From Aldehydirespirator sp965203635 (GTDB taxonomy: Bacteria > Actinomycetota > Acidimicrobiia > Acidimicrobiales > Aldehydirespiratoraceae), in assembly GCA_965203635.1 (NCBI GenBank), contig OZ241903.1, forward strand, positions 992,001-1,056,000: a DNA stretch of 64,000 nucleotides, read 5' to 3'. The position numbers and the translations under genes are program-made. Under the pieces are notes generated by a model. The model had not been told where the DNA came from and did not search any database. It saw only the letters and a program-made list of their open reading frames with translations. Each line of letters starts with the position of its first letter. The stretch's first letter is position 1. Shown here piece after piece: positions 16,786-24,561 of the stretch.

Positions 16786-18825
16786 ATGAAACGACTATTG
16801 GCCTTGCTGGCCGTACTGGTGCTTGTCGCCGCCGCTTGCGGCGACGATGAAGAGGCACCCGCCGCCGATGGCGACGACACCACGGCTGCGGCCACCACCG
16901 ACGATGATGCCGCACCAGCACCTGATGACGAGATGATGCTGGACGAGTTGAATGTGGCCTACTTCCTGGAGTGGCCGACGGCGAACCAGGTGGCCCAGGC
17001 CAGAAGGACCTATGACGAGGCTCTCGGCTTGACGGTGAACTGGATCCCGTTCGCGTCGGGCGGCGACATGGCCCAGGCCATGGAGGCCGGCGACATCGAC
17101 ATCTCCTACTCGCAGGGCCTGACCCCGTTCGCGAACTTCGTGACCGGCGGCTCGGACCTGCTGATGGTGGGCATCGCCGTGAGCTACGCGGACGCCGACA
17201 ACTGTGTGGCCAACCCGGATATGGGGATCACCGCGGACAATGCGGCGGAGACCTTGGCGGGTCAGAGCATCTACACGCCGCTGGGCAACGTGACCCACTT
17301 CAAGCTGTTGAAGATGCTGGAGCATCTCGGGGTGGACACCTCCACAGTCGAGCTGATCCAGTCCGAGGGCGGCCCCGCCGCAGTGGCCGCGCTCGACTCG
17401 GGTGCGGTGGCCATGGCGTGCGCGTTCGGCGGTGCGGTGAACCAGATGATCGACAACGGCGGCAACCTGGTGATGACCGGAGCCGAGCAGGAGGCCATCG
17501 GCATCCGCGTCTTCGACATCATCTCCACCACCGGCACGTTCGCGGCCGAGCACCCCGACGTCATCACCGGCTTCCTGCAGGTGACCGAGGACGCCAACGT
17601 GGCCTACAACGACGACCAGGGGCCGTTCATCGACATCATCGCGGAGGCGGCCGGCATGGACCGCGAGTCCACCATCGCTCTGCTCGACGCCTTCTCGTTC
17701 CCCGAGAAGGACGCTCAGATGTCGGAGGCGTGGCTCGGCGGGACCGTCCAGCAGGTGATGAAGGACCAGATGGACTTCTTCGTCGCCCAGGGCGAGATCG
17801 AGTCCGCGCTGGGAAGCTACGAGGACTTCGTGGACACCAGCTTCCTCGAAGCGGTCGAGGGTCGGGCCGGCGGAAGCATGGCCGCGGCCGACGAGATGAT
17901 GCTGGACGAGTTGAATGTGGCCTACTTCTTGGAGTGGCCGACGGCGAACCAGGTGGCCCAGGCGGAGCAGACCTATGACGAGGCTCTCGGCTTGACGGTG
18001 AACTGGATCCCGTTCGCGTCGGGCGGTGACATGGCCCAGGCCATGGAGTCCGGCGACATCGACATCTCCTACTCGCAGGGCCTGACCCCGTTCGCGAACT
18101 TCGTGACCGGCGGGTCGGACCTGCTGCTGGTAGGTGTGGCTGTGAGCTACGCGGACGCCGACAACTGCGTGGCCAACCCGGATATGGGAATCACTGCGGA
18201 CAACGCGGCGGAGACGCTGGCGGGTCAGAGCATCTACACGCCGTTGGGCAATGTGACCCACTTCAAGCTGTTGAAGATGCTGGAGCATCTCGGGGTGGAC
18301 ACCTCCACGGTGGAGCTGATCCAGTCCGAGGGCGGCCCGGCTGCGGTGGCCGCGCTCGATTCGGGTGCGGTGGCCATGGCGTGCGCGTTCGGCGGCGCCG
18401 TGAACCAGATGATCGCCAACGGCGGCAACCTGGTGATGACGGGCTCGGAGCAGGAGGCCATCGGCATCCGCGTCTTCGACATCATCTCCACCACCGGCGA
18501 CTTCGCCGACGACTACCCGAGTGTGATCACCGGGTTCCTGCAGGTGACCGAGGACGCCAACGCGGCCTACAACGCCGACCGGGCACCGTTCATCGACACC
18601 ATCGCGGAGGCGGCCGGCATGGACCGCGAGTCCACCATCGCGCTGCTGGACGCCTTCTCGTTCCCCGAGCGCGACGTCCAGCTGTCGGAGGCGTGGCTCG
18701 GCGGGACCGTCCAGCAGGTGATGAAGGACCAGATGGACTTCTTCGTCGCCCAGGGCGAGATCGCCTCGGCTCTACCCAGCTACGAAGACTTCGTCGACAC
18801 CAGCTTCCTCGAGGCTGTCAACTGA
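16786..18825 (+). CDS. tauA: Taurine ABC substrate-binding lipoprotein with two fused binding domains
   Basis: The 679-residue protein begins with a signal peptide and lipobox ending at Cys18, then a Thr/Asp/Ala-rich linker. Two nearly identical binding domains follow, about residues 49-369 and 370-679, each starting D-E-M-M-L-D-E-L-N-V-A-Y-F-L-E-W-P and containing I-S-Y-S-Q-G-L-T-P-F. These resemble TauA-type taurine/sulfonate binding proteins, usually about 320-350 residues with one domain. Only the first copy follows the lipid anchor. The protein should deliver taurine from outside the membrane to the permease. ATG at 16786 follows GGAGGGATCCCC. Confidence 0.85.
   Translation: MKRLLALLAVLVLVAAACGDDEEAPAADGDDTTAAATTDDDAAPAPDDEMMLDELNVAYFLEWPTANQVAQARRTYDEALGLTVNWIPFASGGDMAQAMEAGDIDISYSQGLTPFANFVTGGSDLLMVGIAVSYADADNCVANPDMGITADNAAETLAGQSIYTPLGNVTHFKLLKMLEHLGVDTSTVELIQSEGGPAAVAALDSGAVAMACAFGGAVNQMIDNGGNLVMTGAEQEAIGIRVFDIISTTGTFAAEHPDVITGFLQVTEDANVAYNDDQGPFIDIIAEAAGMDRESTIALLDAFSFPEKDAQMSEAWLGGTVQQVMKDQMDFFVAQGEIESALGSYEDFVDTSFLEAVEGRAGGSMAAADEMMLDELNVAYFLEWPTANQVAQAEQTYDEALGLTVNWIPFASGGDMAQAMESGDIDISYSQGLTPFANFVTGGSDLLLVGVAVSYADADNCVANPDMGITADNAAETLAGQSIYTPLGNVTHFKLLKMLEHLGVDTSTVELIQSEGGPAAVAALDSGAVAMACAFGGAVNQMIANGGNLVMTGSEQEAIGIRVFDIISTTGDFADDYPSVITGFLQVTEDANAAYNADRAPFIDTIAEAAGMDRESTIALLDAFSFPERDVQLSEAWLGGTVQQVMKDQMDFFVAQGEIASALPSYEDFVDTSFLEAVN
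16930..18822 (+). repeat. In-frame tandem duplication, period 963 bp
   Basis: The sequence starting GAGATGATGCTGGACGAGTT at 16930 begins again at 17893, exactly 963 bases (321 codons) later. The two units run 16930-17892 and 17893-18822 and differ by scattered substitutions, many silent. The last segment of unit 1 (S-M-A-A-A) forms the join. This looks like a fairly recent unequal duplication maintained in frame. Confidence 0.9.
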
Positions 18826-18839
18826 CCTCCCCGTGAGCA

Positions 18840-18874
18840 GCGGGCGGGCGCTTGAGTCCGGAGCGCCCGCCCGC
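18840..18874 (+). terminator. Strong hairpin between tauA and the ABC ATPase gene
   Basis: GCGGGCGGGCGCT (18840-18852) pairs perfectly over 13 bp with AGCGCCCGCCCGC (18862-18874) around a 9-base loop. There is no T-run after it. It sits just after the binding-protein stop, a place where such hairpins often stabilise the upstream mRNA or partly stop transcription so that the binding protein is made in excess. Confidence 0.6.
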
Positions 18875-18944
18875 GGCTGACGGCTTCACAGTGACACGAC
18901 TACCTTCGTGTCGGAGTTGAAATCCGGGCCAAAGGGGGATCCGA

Positions 18945-20324
18945 ATGGACTCGATTGTTCAGGGCTTGGCCGACGTCTATGACGTCATCACGCTCATAGT
19001 CGCCAGGGGCGCCTACTGGGTGTCGGTCGTGCTGCTCGTAGTGGCCGCGCTCGGGTCGCTGGCGATGGTGCTGGATCTGCTGTTCCTGACACCGTCAAGC
19101 CGGTTCCGCAGCGCCGACCGTGCCGCTCAGCCCCGAGACGGCATCATCCTGATCGGCCAGATCATGGCCGGGGTGTCGCTCGCCGGCGGTGTGGTGCTGC
19201 TGTTCCGGGACACGGCGTCGCCGTGGCAGCCCGCGGTGGCCCTGATCGGGGGTGCCGCGTTGATGGCTGTGCTGGTCCTGTACCGGCGCGCCGACGAGGA
19301 GCGGCAGGCTGCGATGGCGCGGTTTGTCTGGCTCGCGTTGGCGGTCATCTCCATCGTCGCGGTGATCTTGGCGTACATGCAGCGCAATGACTCCGCCATC
19401 CCGTACATGGGGCTGCTGGTGGCGGCGTTCGTGATGGCTCGGGCGTGGTTCACGCTGGCCCGCCCGGAAGTGAATTTCGATGCCTCCAAGATCGAGGTGA
19501 CCCGCGAGTCGCGCACTGAGAGCCCCCTGATCGTGGATCGTCTCGGGATGGTGTACGAGTTGCCCGATGGGGGCAGCGTGGAGGCTCTCAAGGACGTGAC
19601 CTTCACGCTGGAGCCGGGCCGGCTGTTGACTCTGCTGGGACCGTCCGGGTGTGGCAAGACGACTCTGTTGAACATCATCGCGGGGTTCTTGGCCCCGACG
19701 TCGGGTGACGTGAAGCTGGGCAGCGACCCCATCACCGGACCCGGTCAGGACCGGGGCATGGTGTTCCAGCGGGGGGCGCTGTTCGAGTGGCTCACCGTCA
19801 ACGACAACGTCGGCTTCGGGGCCCGCATGAACGGCCGGTCCCGGCCGGCGTCCCGTGAGGCGGTGCAGGACCTGCTCAACATCGTCGGGTTGCAGGACTT
19901 CGGCGACAAGGCCGTCTATGAACTCTCCGGCGGCATGCAGCAGCGCGTCGCGCTGGCCCGATGCCTGGCCAACGACCCCAAGCTGATCCTGATGGACGAG
20001 CCCCTCGGCGCGCTCGACGCCCTCACCAGGGAGAAGATGCAGGGCCTGGTGCTGAACCTGTGGAACGAGACCGGCAAGACGATCGTGCTGGTCACCCACA
20101 GCGTGGAGGAGGCCCTGTATCTGGGCGACCAGCTGTTCGTGATGGCGCCCCGACCGGGACGCATCGAGCGCACCTACGACCTCCCGTTCGCCCGCCAGGC
20201 CCTCACCGCGGACGCACGGGAGCTCAAGACCTCCTCGGAGTTCATCCGGGTCCGCGAGGAGATCCTCACGATGATCTGGGAGATGGAGGAGCAGATCATG
20301 GGAACCGCGGGAGGAGGACACTGA
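18945..20324 (+). CDS. tauB: Taurine-type ABC transporter ATPase fused to an N-terminal membrane domain
   Basis: The 459-residue protein has two parts. Residues 1-175 contain about five hydrophobic helices (near 22-48, 68-87, 94-112, 128-146 and 152-168). Residues 195-459 form a TauB/SsuB-type ABC ATPase: Walker A G-P-S-G-C-G-K-T near 233, Q-loop in V-F-Q-R-G near 274, signature L-S-G-G-M-Q-Q-R near 326, Walker B L-I-L-M-D-E-P near 347, and the switch His in V-T-H-S near 383. Importer ATPases normally have no membrane segments, so the fusion is unusual. It powers uptake with the permease encoded next, which starts at its stop codon (TGATG). Confidence 0.85.
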   Translation: MDSIVQGLADVYDVITLIVARGAYWVSVVLLVVAALGSLAMVLDLLFLTPSSRFRSADRAAQPRDGIILIGQIMAGVSLAGGVVLLFRDTASPWQPAVALIGGAALMAVLVLYRRADEERQAAMARFVWLALAVISIVAVILAYMQRNDSAIPYMGLLVAAFVMARAWFTLARPEVNFDASKIEVTRESRTESPLIVDRLGMVYELPDGGSVEALKDVTFTLEPGRLLTLLGPSGCGKTTLLNIIAGFLAPTSGDVKLGSDPITGPGQDRGMVFQRGALFEWLTVNDNVGFGARMNGRSRPASREAVQDLLNIVGLQDFGDKAVYELSGGMQQRVALARCLANDPKLILMDEPLGALDALTREKMQGLVLNLWNETGKTIVLVTHSVEEALYLGDQLFVMAPRPGRIERTYDLPFARQALTADARELKTSSEFIRVREEILTMIWEMEEQIMGTAGGGH

Positions 20325-21385
20325 TGGTGGAAGGTCCGGGCGGTCACGCCCTCAAAGACAACATCGAACAGCAGAACAAGATGACGAACTGGCCCTTCAA
20401 CTGGCTGTTCCGCAAGAGCGGCTCCGATGCCCGCAAGACGGTCACCTTCGGCGACGCCGCGGAGGTCAGCGGCGCTCTGTTGTGGACCGTCATCAGCCTG
20501 GTGGTGATCCTGCTGCTGTGGTTCATCTCCACCACGGTGTGGGGTCTGCCCGACGAATGGAACCAATATGCCGACGAGGTCCGCGCCGGGCTCAGCGAAG
20601 ACGAGAGCTACGGCCAGCGCGACCTGCTGCGCGACTGCGACAACTCCGCCGACAGCCCCGGGGACTTCCCCGGGCTGCCCGAGTGCTCGTACGTGCAGTG
20701 GCTCAGCGAGGCAACGTTGCCGAGTCCGGTGCAGGTGGCCGAGGCGACCTGGGACTTCGCCCGCAACGGCTACAGCGGCTTCACGGTGTGGCAGCACTTG
20801 TGGCTGAGCTTCAGCCGGCTGGCCAAGGGCCTGTTCTGGGGGGTGGCCATCGGCGTGCCCATCGGGCTGGCTATGGGGCTCTCCAGCCGCTGGAGGGGCA
20901 TCTTCGACCCCATTGTCGAGCTGTTGCGTCCCATCCCGCCCCTGGCGCTGATCCCGCTGTTCATCGTGTGGTTCGGCATCGGCGAGGAGGGCAAGGTCAA
21001 CCTGCTGCTGTTCGCAGCCATCTGGATCATGGTGATCGCGGCCCGATCCGGCGTGCTGGCGGTGAACACGACCAAGGTCCACGCCGCCTACTCGCTGGGC
21101 GCATCCAAGGCCCAGGTCCTGCGCCACGTGATCCTGCCCAACGCGCTGCCCGAGATCTTCACCGGTCTGCGCGTCGCCATCGGGGTGTGCTGGGGGACAC
21201 TGGTGGCCGCCGAGCTGCTCGGAGCCAGCTCCGGCCTCGGCTTCACCATCTTCAAGGCCCGCCAGTTCTTCCTGCTCGACCTGATGCTCTCCGCGGTGAT
21301 CCTCATCAGCATCCTGGGAGTGACCATGGATGTGGCCATGCGCATGGCCGAGAAGCGGCTCATCCCCTGGCGGGGCAAGGGGTGA
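20324..21385 (+). CDS. tauC: Taurine-type ABC transporter permease
   Basis: The 353-residue inner-membrane protein has an N-terminal cytoplasmic tail, a first helix near 47-70, a long extracytoplasmic loop (about 72-135) holding two cysteines, and then the BPD_transp_1 domain. The EAA motif that contacts the ATPase reads A-A-Y-S-L-G-A-S-K-A-Q-V-L-R-H-V-I-L-P near residue 255. The large extra loop is unusual for TauC. ATG at 20324 shares one base with the ATPase stop; the 3' end overlaps pta by four bases. Confidence 0.85.
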   Translation: MVEGPGGHALKDNIEQQNKMTNWPFNWLFRKSGSDARKTVTFGDAAEVSGALLWTVISLVVILLLWFISTTVWGLPDEWNQYADEVRAGLSEDESYGQRDLLRDCDNSADSPGDFPGLPECSYVQWLSEATLPSPVQVAEATWDFARNGYSGFTVWQHLWLSFSRLAKGLFWGVAIGVPIGLAMGLSSRWRGIFDPIVELLRPIPPLALIPLFIVWFGIGEEGKVNLLLFAAIWIMVIAARSGVLAVNTTKVHAAYSLGASKAQVLRHVILPNALPEIFTGLRVAIGVCWGTLVAAELLGASSGLGFTIFKARQFFLLDLMLSAVILISILGVTMDVAMRMAEKRLIPWRGKG

Positions 21386-22344
21386 ACCACCCCCCGCCCG
21401 CGCCGGCGGGGCAGACCACCATCGTCGACTCATGGCACTGCCGGGCCCGCGCCCGCCGGGCCCGGGTGGTGCTGGCCGACGGCCGCGACGACCGGGCCGT
21501 GGCTGCGGCCGAACGCCTGGACGCCGACGCCCTGGCCGACCCGGTGCTGGTGGAGGATGCCGGCACCTTTCGCTCGGCCGCGGTCCGCTCGCAGGCCGAG
21601 GCCTCGTCGTGGCGTGACCGCATCGATCTGGACGATCCACTCCATGTGGCCGCTCTCATGGTGGCCGCCGGAGAGGCCGACGCGTGCGTGGCGGGGGCCT
21701 CGCGCCCGACGCCCGACGTGGTCCGGGCCGCTCTGTTCTGTATCGGCCGGGCCCCCGGAGTCGACATGGTCAGCAGCTGCTTCTTCCTCGTGCTGCCCGA
21801 CGGCACGCCGGTCACCTACGCCGACTGCGGTGTCGTGCCGGAGCCGGACGCGGCGCAGCTGGCCTCCATTGCGGTCTCGAGCGCGGCCACCCATCGGGAG
21901 CTGGCCGGCTCCGAGCCGCGGGTGGCAATGCTGTCGTACTCCACCAAGGGCAGCGCCGACGGTCCCCGGGTCGAGTTGGTCCGATCAGCCACCGAGATCG
22001 TGCGTCGCCGGGCCCCTGCGTTGACGGTGGACGGCGAGTTGCAGTTCGATGCTGCCTGGGACAAGGGAGTGGCCGCGTCGAAGGCGCCCGGGTCGCGGGT
22101 TGCCGGTCGGGCCAACGTGTTCGTGTTCCCGGACCTGTCCTCGGGCAACATCGCCTACAAGATCACCCAGCGCCTGGCCGGCGCCCGTGCCTTCGGACCC
22201 CTGCTGCAGGGCACCGCGGGGGTGATCCACGATTTGTCGAGGGGGTGCGACGTCACCGATGTGGTCGACGTGGCCGTCATCGCGGCCTGCCAGGCCGCAG
22301 AAAGAGGCAGGCTTGTCAGCCAGACCGATTCGCTCGGCCTCTAA
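21382..22344 (+). CDS. pta: Phosphate acetyltransferase
   Basis: The 320-residue protein is a PTA/PTB-family acyltransferase. It has V-V-L-A-D-G-R-D-D near residue 30, A-D-A-C-V-A-G-A near 99, S-Y-S-T-K-G-S near 188, and the closing block V-F-V-F-P-D-L-S-S-G-N-I-A-Y-K near 247. It converts acetyl phosphate and CoA to acetyl-CoA. In taurine operons this enzyme uses the acetyl phosphate made by Xsc, and pta here is joined to the transporter by a GTGA overlap. It starts with GTG at 21382; the upstream in-frame DNA is the permease gene read out of frame. Confidence 0.85.
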   Translation: MNHPPPAPAGQTTIVDSWHCRARARRARVVLADGRDDRAVAAAERLDADALADPVLVEDAGTFRSAAVRSQAEASSWRDRIDLDDPLHVAALMVAAGEADACVAGASRPTPDVVRAALFCIGRAPGVDMVSSCFFLVLPDGTPVTYADCGVVPEPDAAQLASIAVSSAATHRELAGSEPRVAMLSYSTKGSADGPRVELVRSATEIVRRRAPALTVDGELQFDAAWDKGVAASKAPGSRVAGRANVFVFPDLSSGNIAYKITQRLAGARAFGPLLQGTAGVIHDLSRGCDVTDVVDVAVIAACQAAERGRLVSQTDSLGL

Positions 22345-22414
22345 CTCTGCGCTATGCCTGCTAACTTCCGGTGACGGCGGGAGCCGGGCGACGGAACGAT
22401 CTGGGAGGCATGGT

Positions 22415-23035
22415 GTGACGCTGCGTGACGCTAGACCGGGCTCGGCCCGGCGATCGCTGGACAGCGACACCGTGATCACCGCCGCGGCGCGAATCGCCGA
22501 CAAGGAGGGGCTGGACAAGCTGACCCTGACCCGGGTGGCCGCGTCTCTCGGCGTGCGCCAGCCCGCCCTCTACCGGCATGTGGGCGGCTACGACGACCTC
22601 ATCCGCAGCTTGAGCCTGCTGGGCCGGGAGATCCTGGCCCAGAGGCTCTCGGACTCGGCCGTCGGGCTGGCAGGCCATGACGCGGTAGCGGCGGTGGGCC
22701 ACGCCTGGCGAGCCATGGTCAGGGACCATCCCGGCATCTACGCCGCAACCGACCGCTACCCGTGCGCCGGCGATCCAGAACTGGAGGACGCGGTGGAGCA
22801 GGTGCTGGCCGTGGTCGGCCAGGCCCTCAGGTCCTACGACCTGACCGACGAGGACCGGGTCCACGCCAGTCGCACCCTGCGCAGCGCCTTCCACGGATTC
22901 AGCCATCTCGAGTCCGGCGATGGCCATCCGCTGCCCCACGATCCCGAGGAGACGTTCAGGCACCTTGTGGAGTTGCTGTGCGCCGGCATAGAGCGGCTGT
23001 CCCGAAACGCGTCGACTGAGGGGGCCGCGGCCTGA
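22415..23035 (+). CDS. TetR-family transcriptional regulator
   Basis: The 206-residue protein has an N-terminal TetR helix-turn-helix (about 20-60) with V-I-T-A-A-A-R-I-A and L-T-R-V-A-A-S-L-G-V-R-Q-P-A-L-Y-R-H-V, and a C-terminal ligand domain resembling the WHG type. It is between pta and the FeS/molybdoenzyme genes and overlaps the latter by one base, so it likely controls those genes and perhaps the taurine block. GTG at 22415 follows GGGAGGC. No clear palindromic operator is visible in the 70 bases before it. Confidence 0.85.
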   Translation: MTLRDARPGSARRSLDSDTVITAAARIADKEGLDKLTLTRVAASLGVRQPALYRHVGGYDDLIRSLSLLGREILAQRLSDSAVGLAGHDAVAAVGHAWRAMVRDHPGIYAATDRYPCAGDPELEDAVEQVLAVVGQALRSYDLTDEDRVHASRTLRSAFHGFSHLESGDGHPLPHDPEETFRHLVELLCAGIERLSRNASTEGAAA

Positions 23036-24549
23036 TGACCCGGCTCGGGTTCCTTCTCGACAGCGACAGCTGCATCGGCTGTCACGCCTGCACGGTCGCG
23101 TGCAAGAGCGAGCACGACGTTCCGCTCGGCGTGAACCGCACCTGGGTCAAATACATCGAGACCGGCACGTTCCCCAACGTCAACCGCCACTTCTCGGTGA
23201 TGCGCTGCAACCACTGCGACGACGCGCCCTGCATCACCATCTGCCCCACCGGCGCGCTGTTCCGGGCCGCCAACGGGGTGGTCGACTTCGATGACAGCAA
23301 CTGCATCGGCTGCAAGGGATGCATGAACGCCTGCCCCTACGACGCCATCTACATCAATCCGGCCACCAATACCGCCAACAAGTGCAACTTCTGCAACCAC
23401 CGGATCGAGCAGAACCTCGAGCCGAGCTGCGTGGTGGTGTGCCCCACCCACGCCATCAAGGTGGCCGACCTCGATGACCCCGACGACGAGACCACCCGGA
23501 TCATCGCCCGCAGCGACACCGCGGTGCGAGCCCCCCAGCAGCAGACACTGCCCAAGGTGTACTACCGCGGCGCCGACCAGGCGTCGCTGGATCCGCTGCG
23601 GACCGCGATCGCGGCCGACGGCATGATCTGGGCCGACACCACGCCACAGCACCCGACGGCCGAGCCCGACGGCCACGGTGTGGTGGCCCGGACCGCCTAC
23701 ACCACCGCCCACCAGATGACCTGGAAGGCCAAGGTTTCCAGCTATCTCGTCACCAAGGCGGTCGCCGCCGGCGTGATGGCCGTGGCCGCCCTGCTGGCCC
23801 TGCTCGGCCACGGCGACGCCCAGGCCGCCGTCGGGGTGATGCCGCCGGTCGTCGCGGGGGTCTTCCTCGCCATCACGGGCGGGCTGCTGGTGGGAGACCT
23901 GCGCCGGCCGGAGCGCTTCTACTACCTCCTCACCCGCGGCAACCGGCGGTCCTGGCTGGTCAAGGGCGCTTGGGTGCTGGGTGCCTTCGCGGCGGTCTGC
24001 GGGGCCTGGTTCGTGGCCGGTGCCGCCGGCTCGGCCGGTGCTCTTGTCGGCTTGGCCGTCCCCGCCGTCCTGCTGGCCGCAGCCACCGCCGGCTACACCG
24101 CCTTCCTGTTCGGCCAGTGCGAGGGCCGGGACCTGTGGCAGACGCCGCTGCTGCTGCCGACGCTGCTGGCCCAGGCCGCGGTGGCCGGGGGTGCGGCCTA
24201 CTCGCTTGCCGACCTTGCCATGGAGATACCCGCAGCGGCCGCCGCTCGCTGGATCATGCTGGGCGGTCTTCTGGCTGGCGGGGTGCTCATCGGTGCCGAG
24301 GTGACGTCGCAGGGCACCAGCCACGTCGAGGCCGCGGTGGCGGCCATGACCAGGGGCCGCTACGCCCGCCGCTTCTGGGCCGGTGGGATTGTGCTGGGCC
24401 TGCTCCTGCCCGCCGTGGGGACCGCGGTCGCCCTCGCGGCCGGCACGGGCCCGGCACTGCCGGCGGTGGCGGGGCTGGCCGCCCTGGTGGGCATGTGGTT
24501 CTACGAGGACGCCTTCGTGCGGGCCGGCCAGTCCGTCCCGTTGTCGTAG
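23035..24549 (+). CDS. Fused four-cluster ferredoxin and NrfD/DmsC-type membrane anchor (SoeB-SoeC-like)
   Basis: The 504-residue protein starts with a DmsB-type electron-transfer domain (1-170) bearing four cysteine groups: C-I-G-C-H-A-C-T-V-A-C, C-N-H-C-D-D-A-P-C, C-I-G-C-K-G-C-M-N-A-C and C-N-F-C with a later C-V-V-V-C. A linker leads to about eight membrane helices (from about 235), as in DmsC. These are normally two subunits. It carries electrons between the next gene's molybdenum subunit and the quinone pool. The position after the taurine block suggests sulfite oxidation (SoeABC type), but DMSO-reductase-type complexes share the architecture. Confidence 0.75.
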   Translation: MTRLGFLLDSDSCIGCHACTVACKSEHDVPLGVNRTWVKYIETGTFPNVNRHFSVMRCNHCDDAPCITICPTGALFRAANGVVDFDDSNCIGCKGCMNACPYDAIYINPATNTANKCNFCNHRIEQNLEPSCVVVCPTHAIKVADLDDPDDETTRIIARSDTAVRAPQQQTLPKVYYRGADQASLDPLRTAIAADGMIWADTTPQHPTAEPDGHGVVARTAYTTAHQMTWKAKVSSYLVTKAVAAGVMAVAALLALLGHGDAQAAVGVMPPVVAGVFLAITGGLLVGDLRRPERFYYLLTRGNRRSWLVKGAWVLGAFAAVCGAWFVAGAAGSAGALVGLAVPAVLLAAATAGYTAFLFGQCEGRDLWQTPLLLPTLLAQAAVAGGAAYSLADLAMEIPAAAAARWIMLGGLLAGGVLIGAEVTSQGTSHVEAAVAAMTRGRYARRFWAGGIVLGLLLPAVGTAVALAAGTGPALPAVAGLAALVGMWFYEDAFVRAGQSVPLS

Positions 24550-24561
24550 AGGAGTTGCGCG

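Noticed and set aside
16795..18288. A 497-codon open frame antisense to tauA
   Set aside because: It simply mirrors the duplicated binding-protein gene and repeats with it. No family features.
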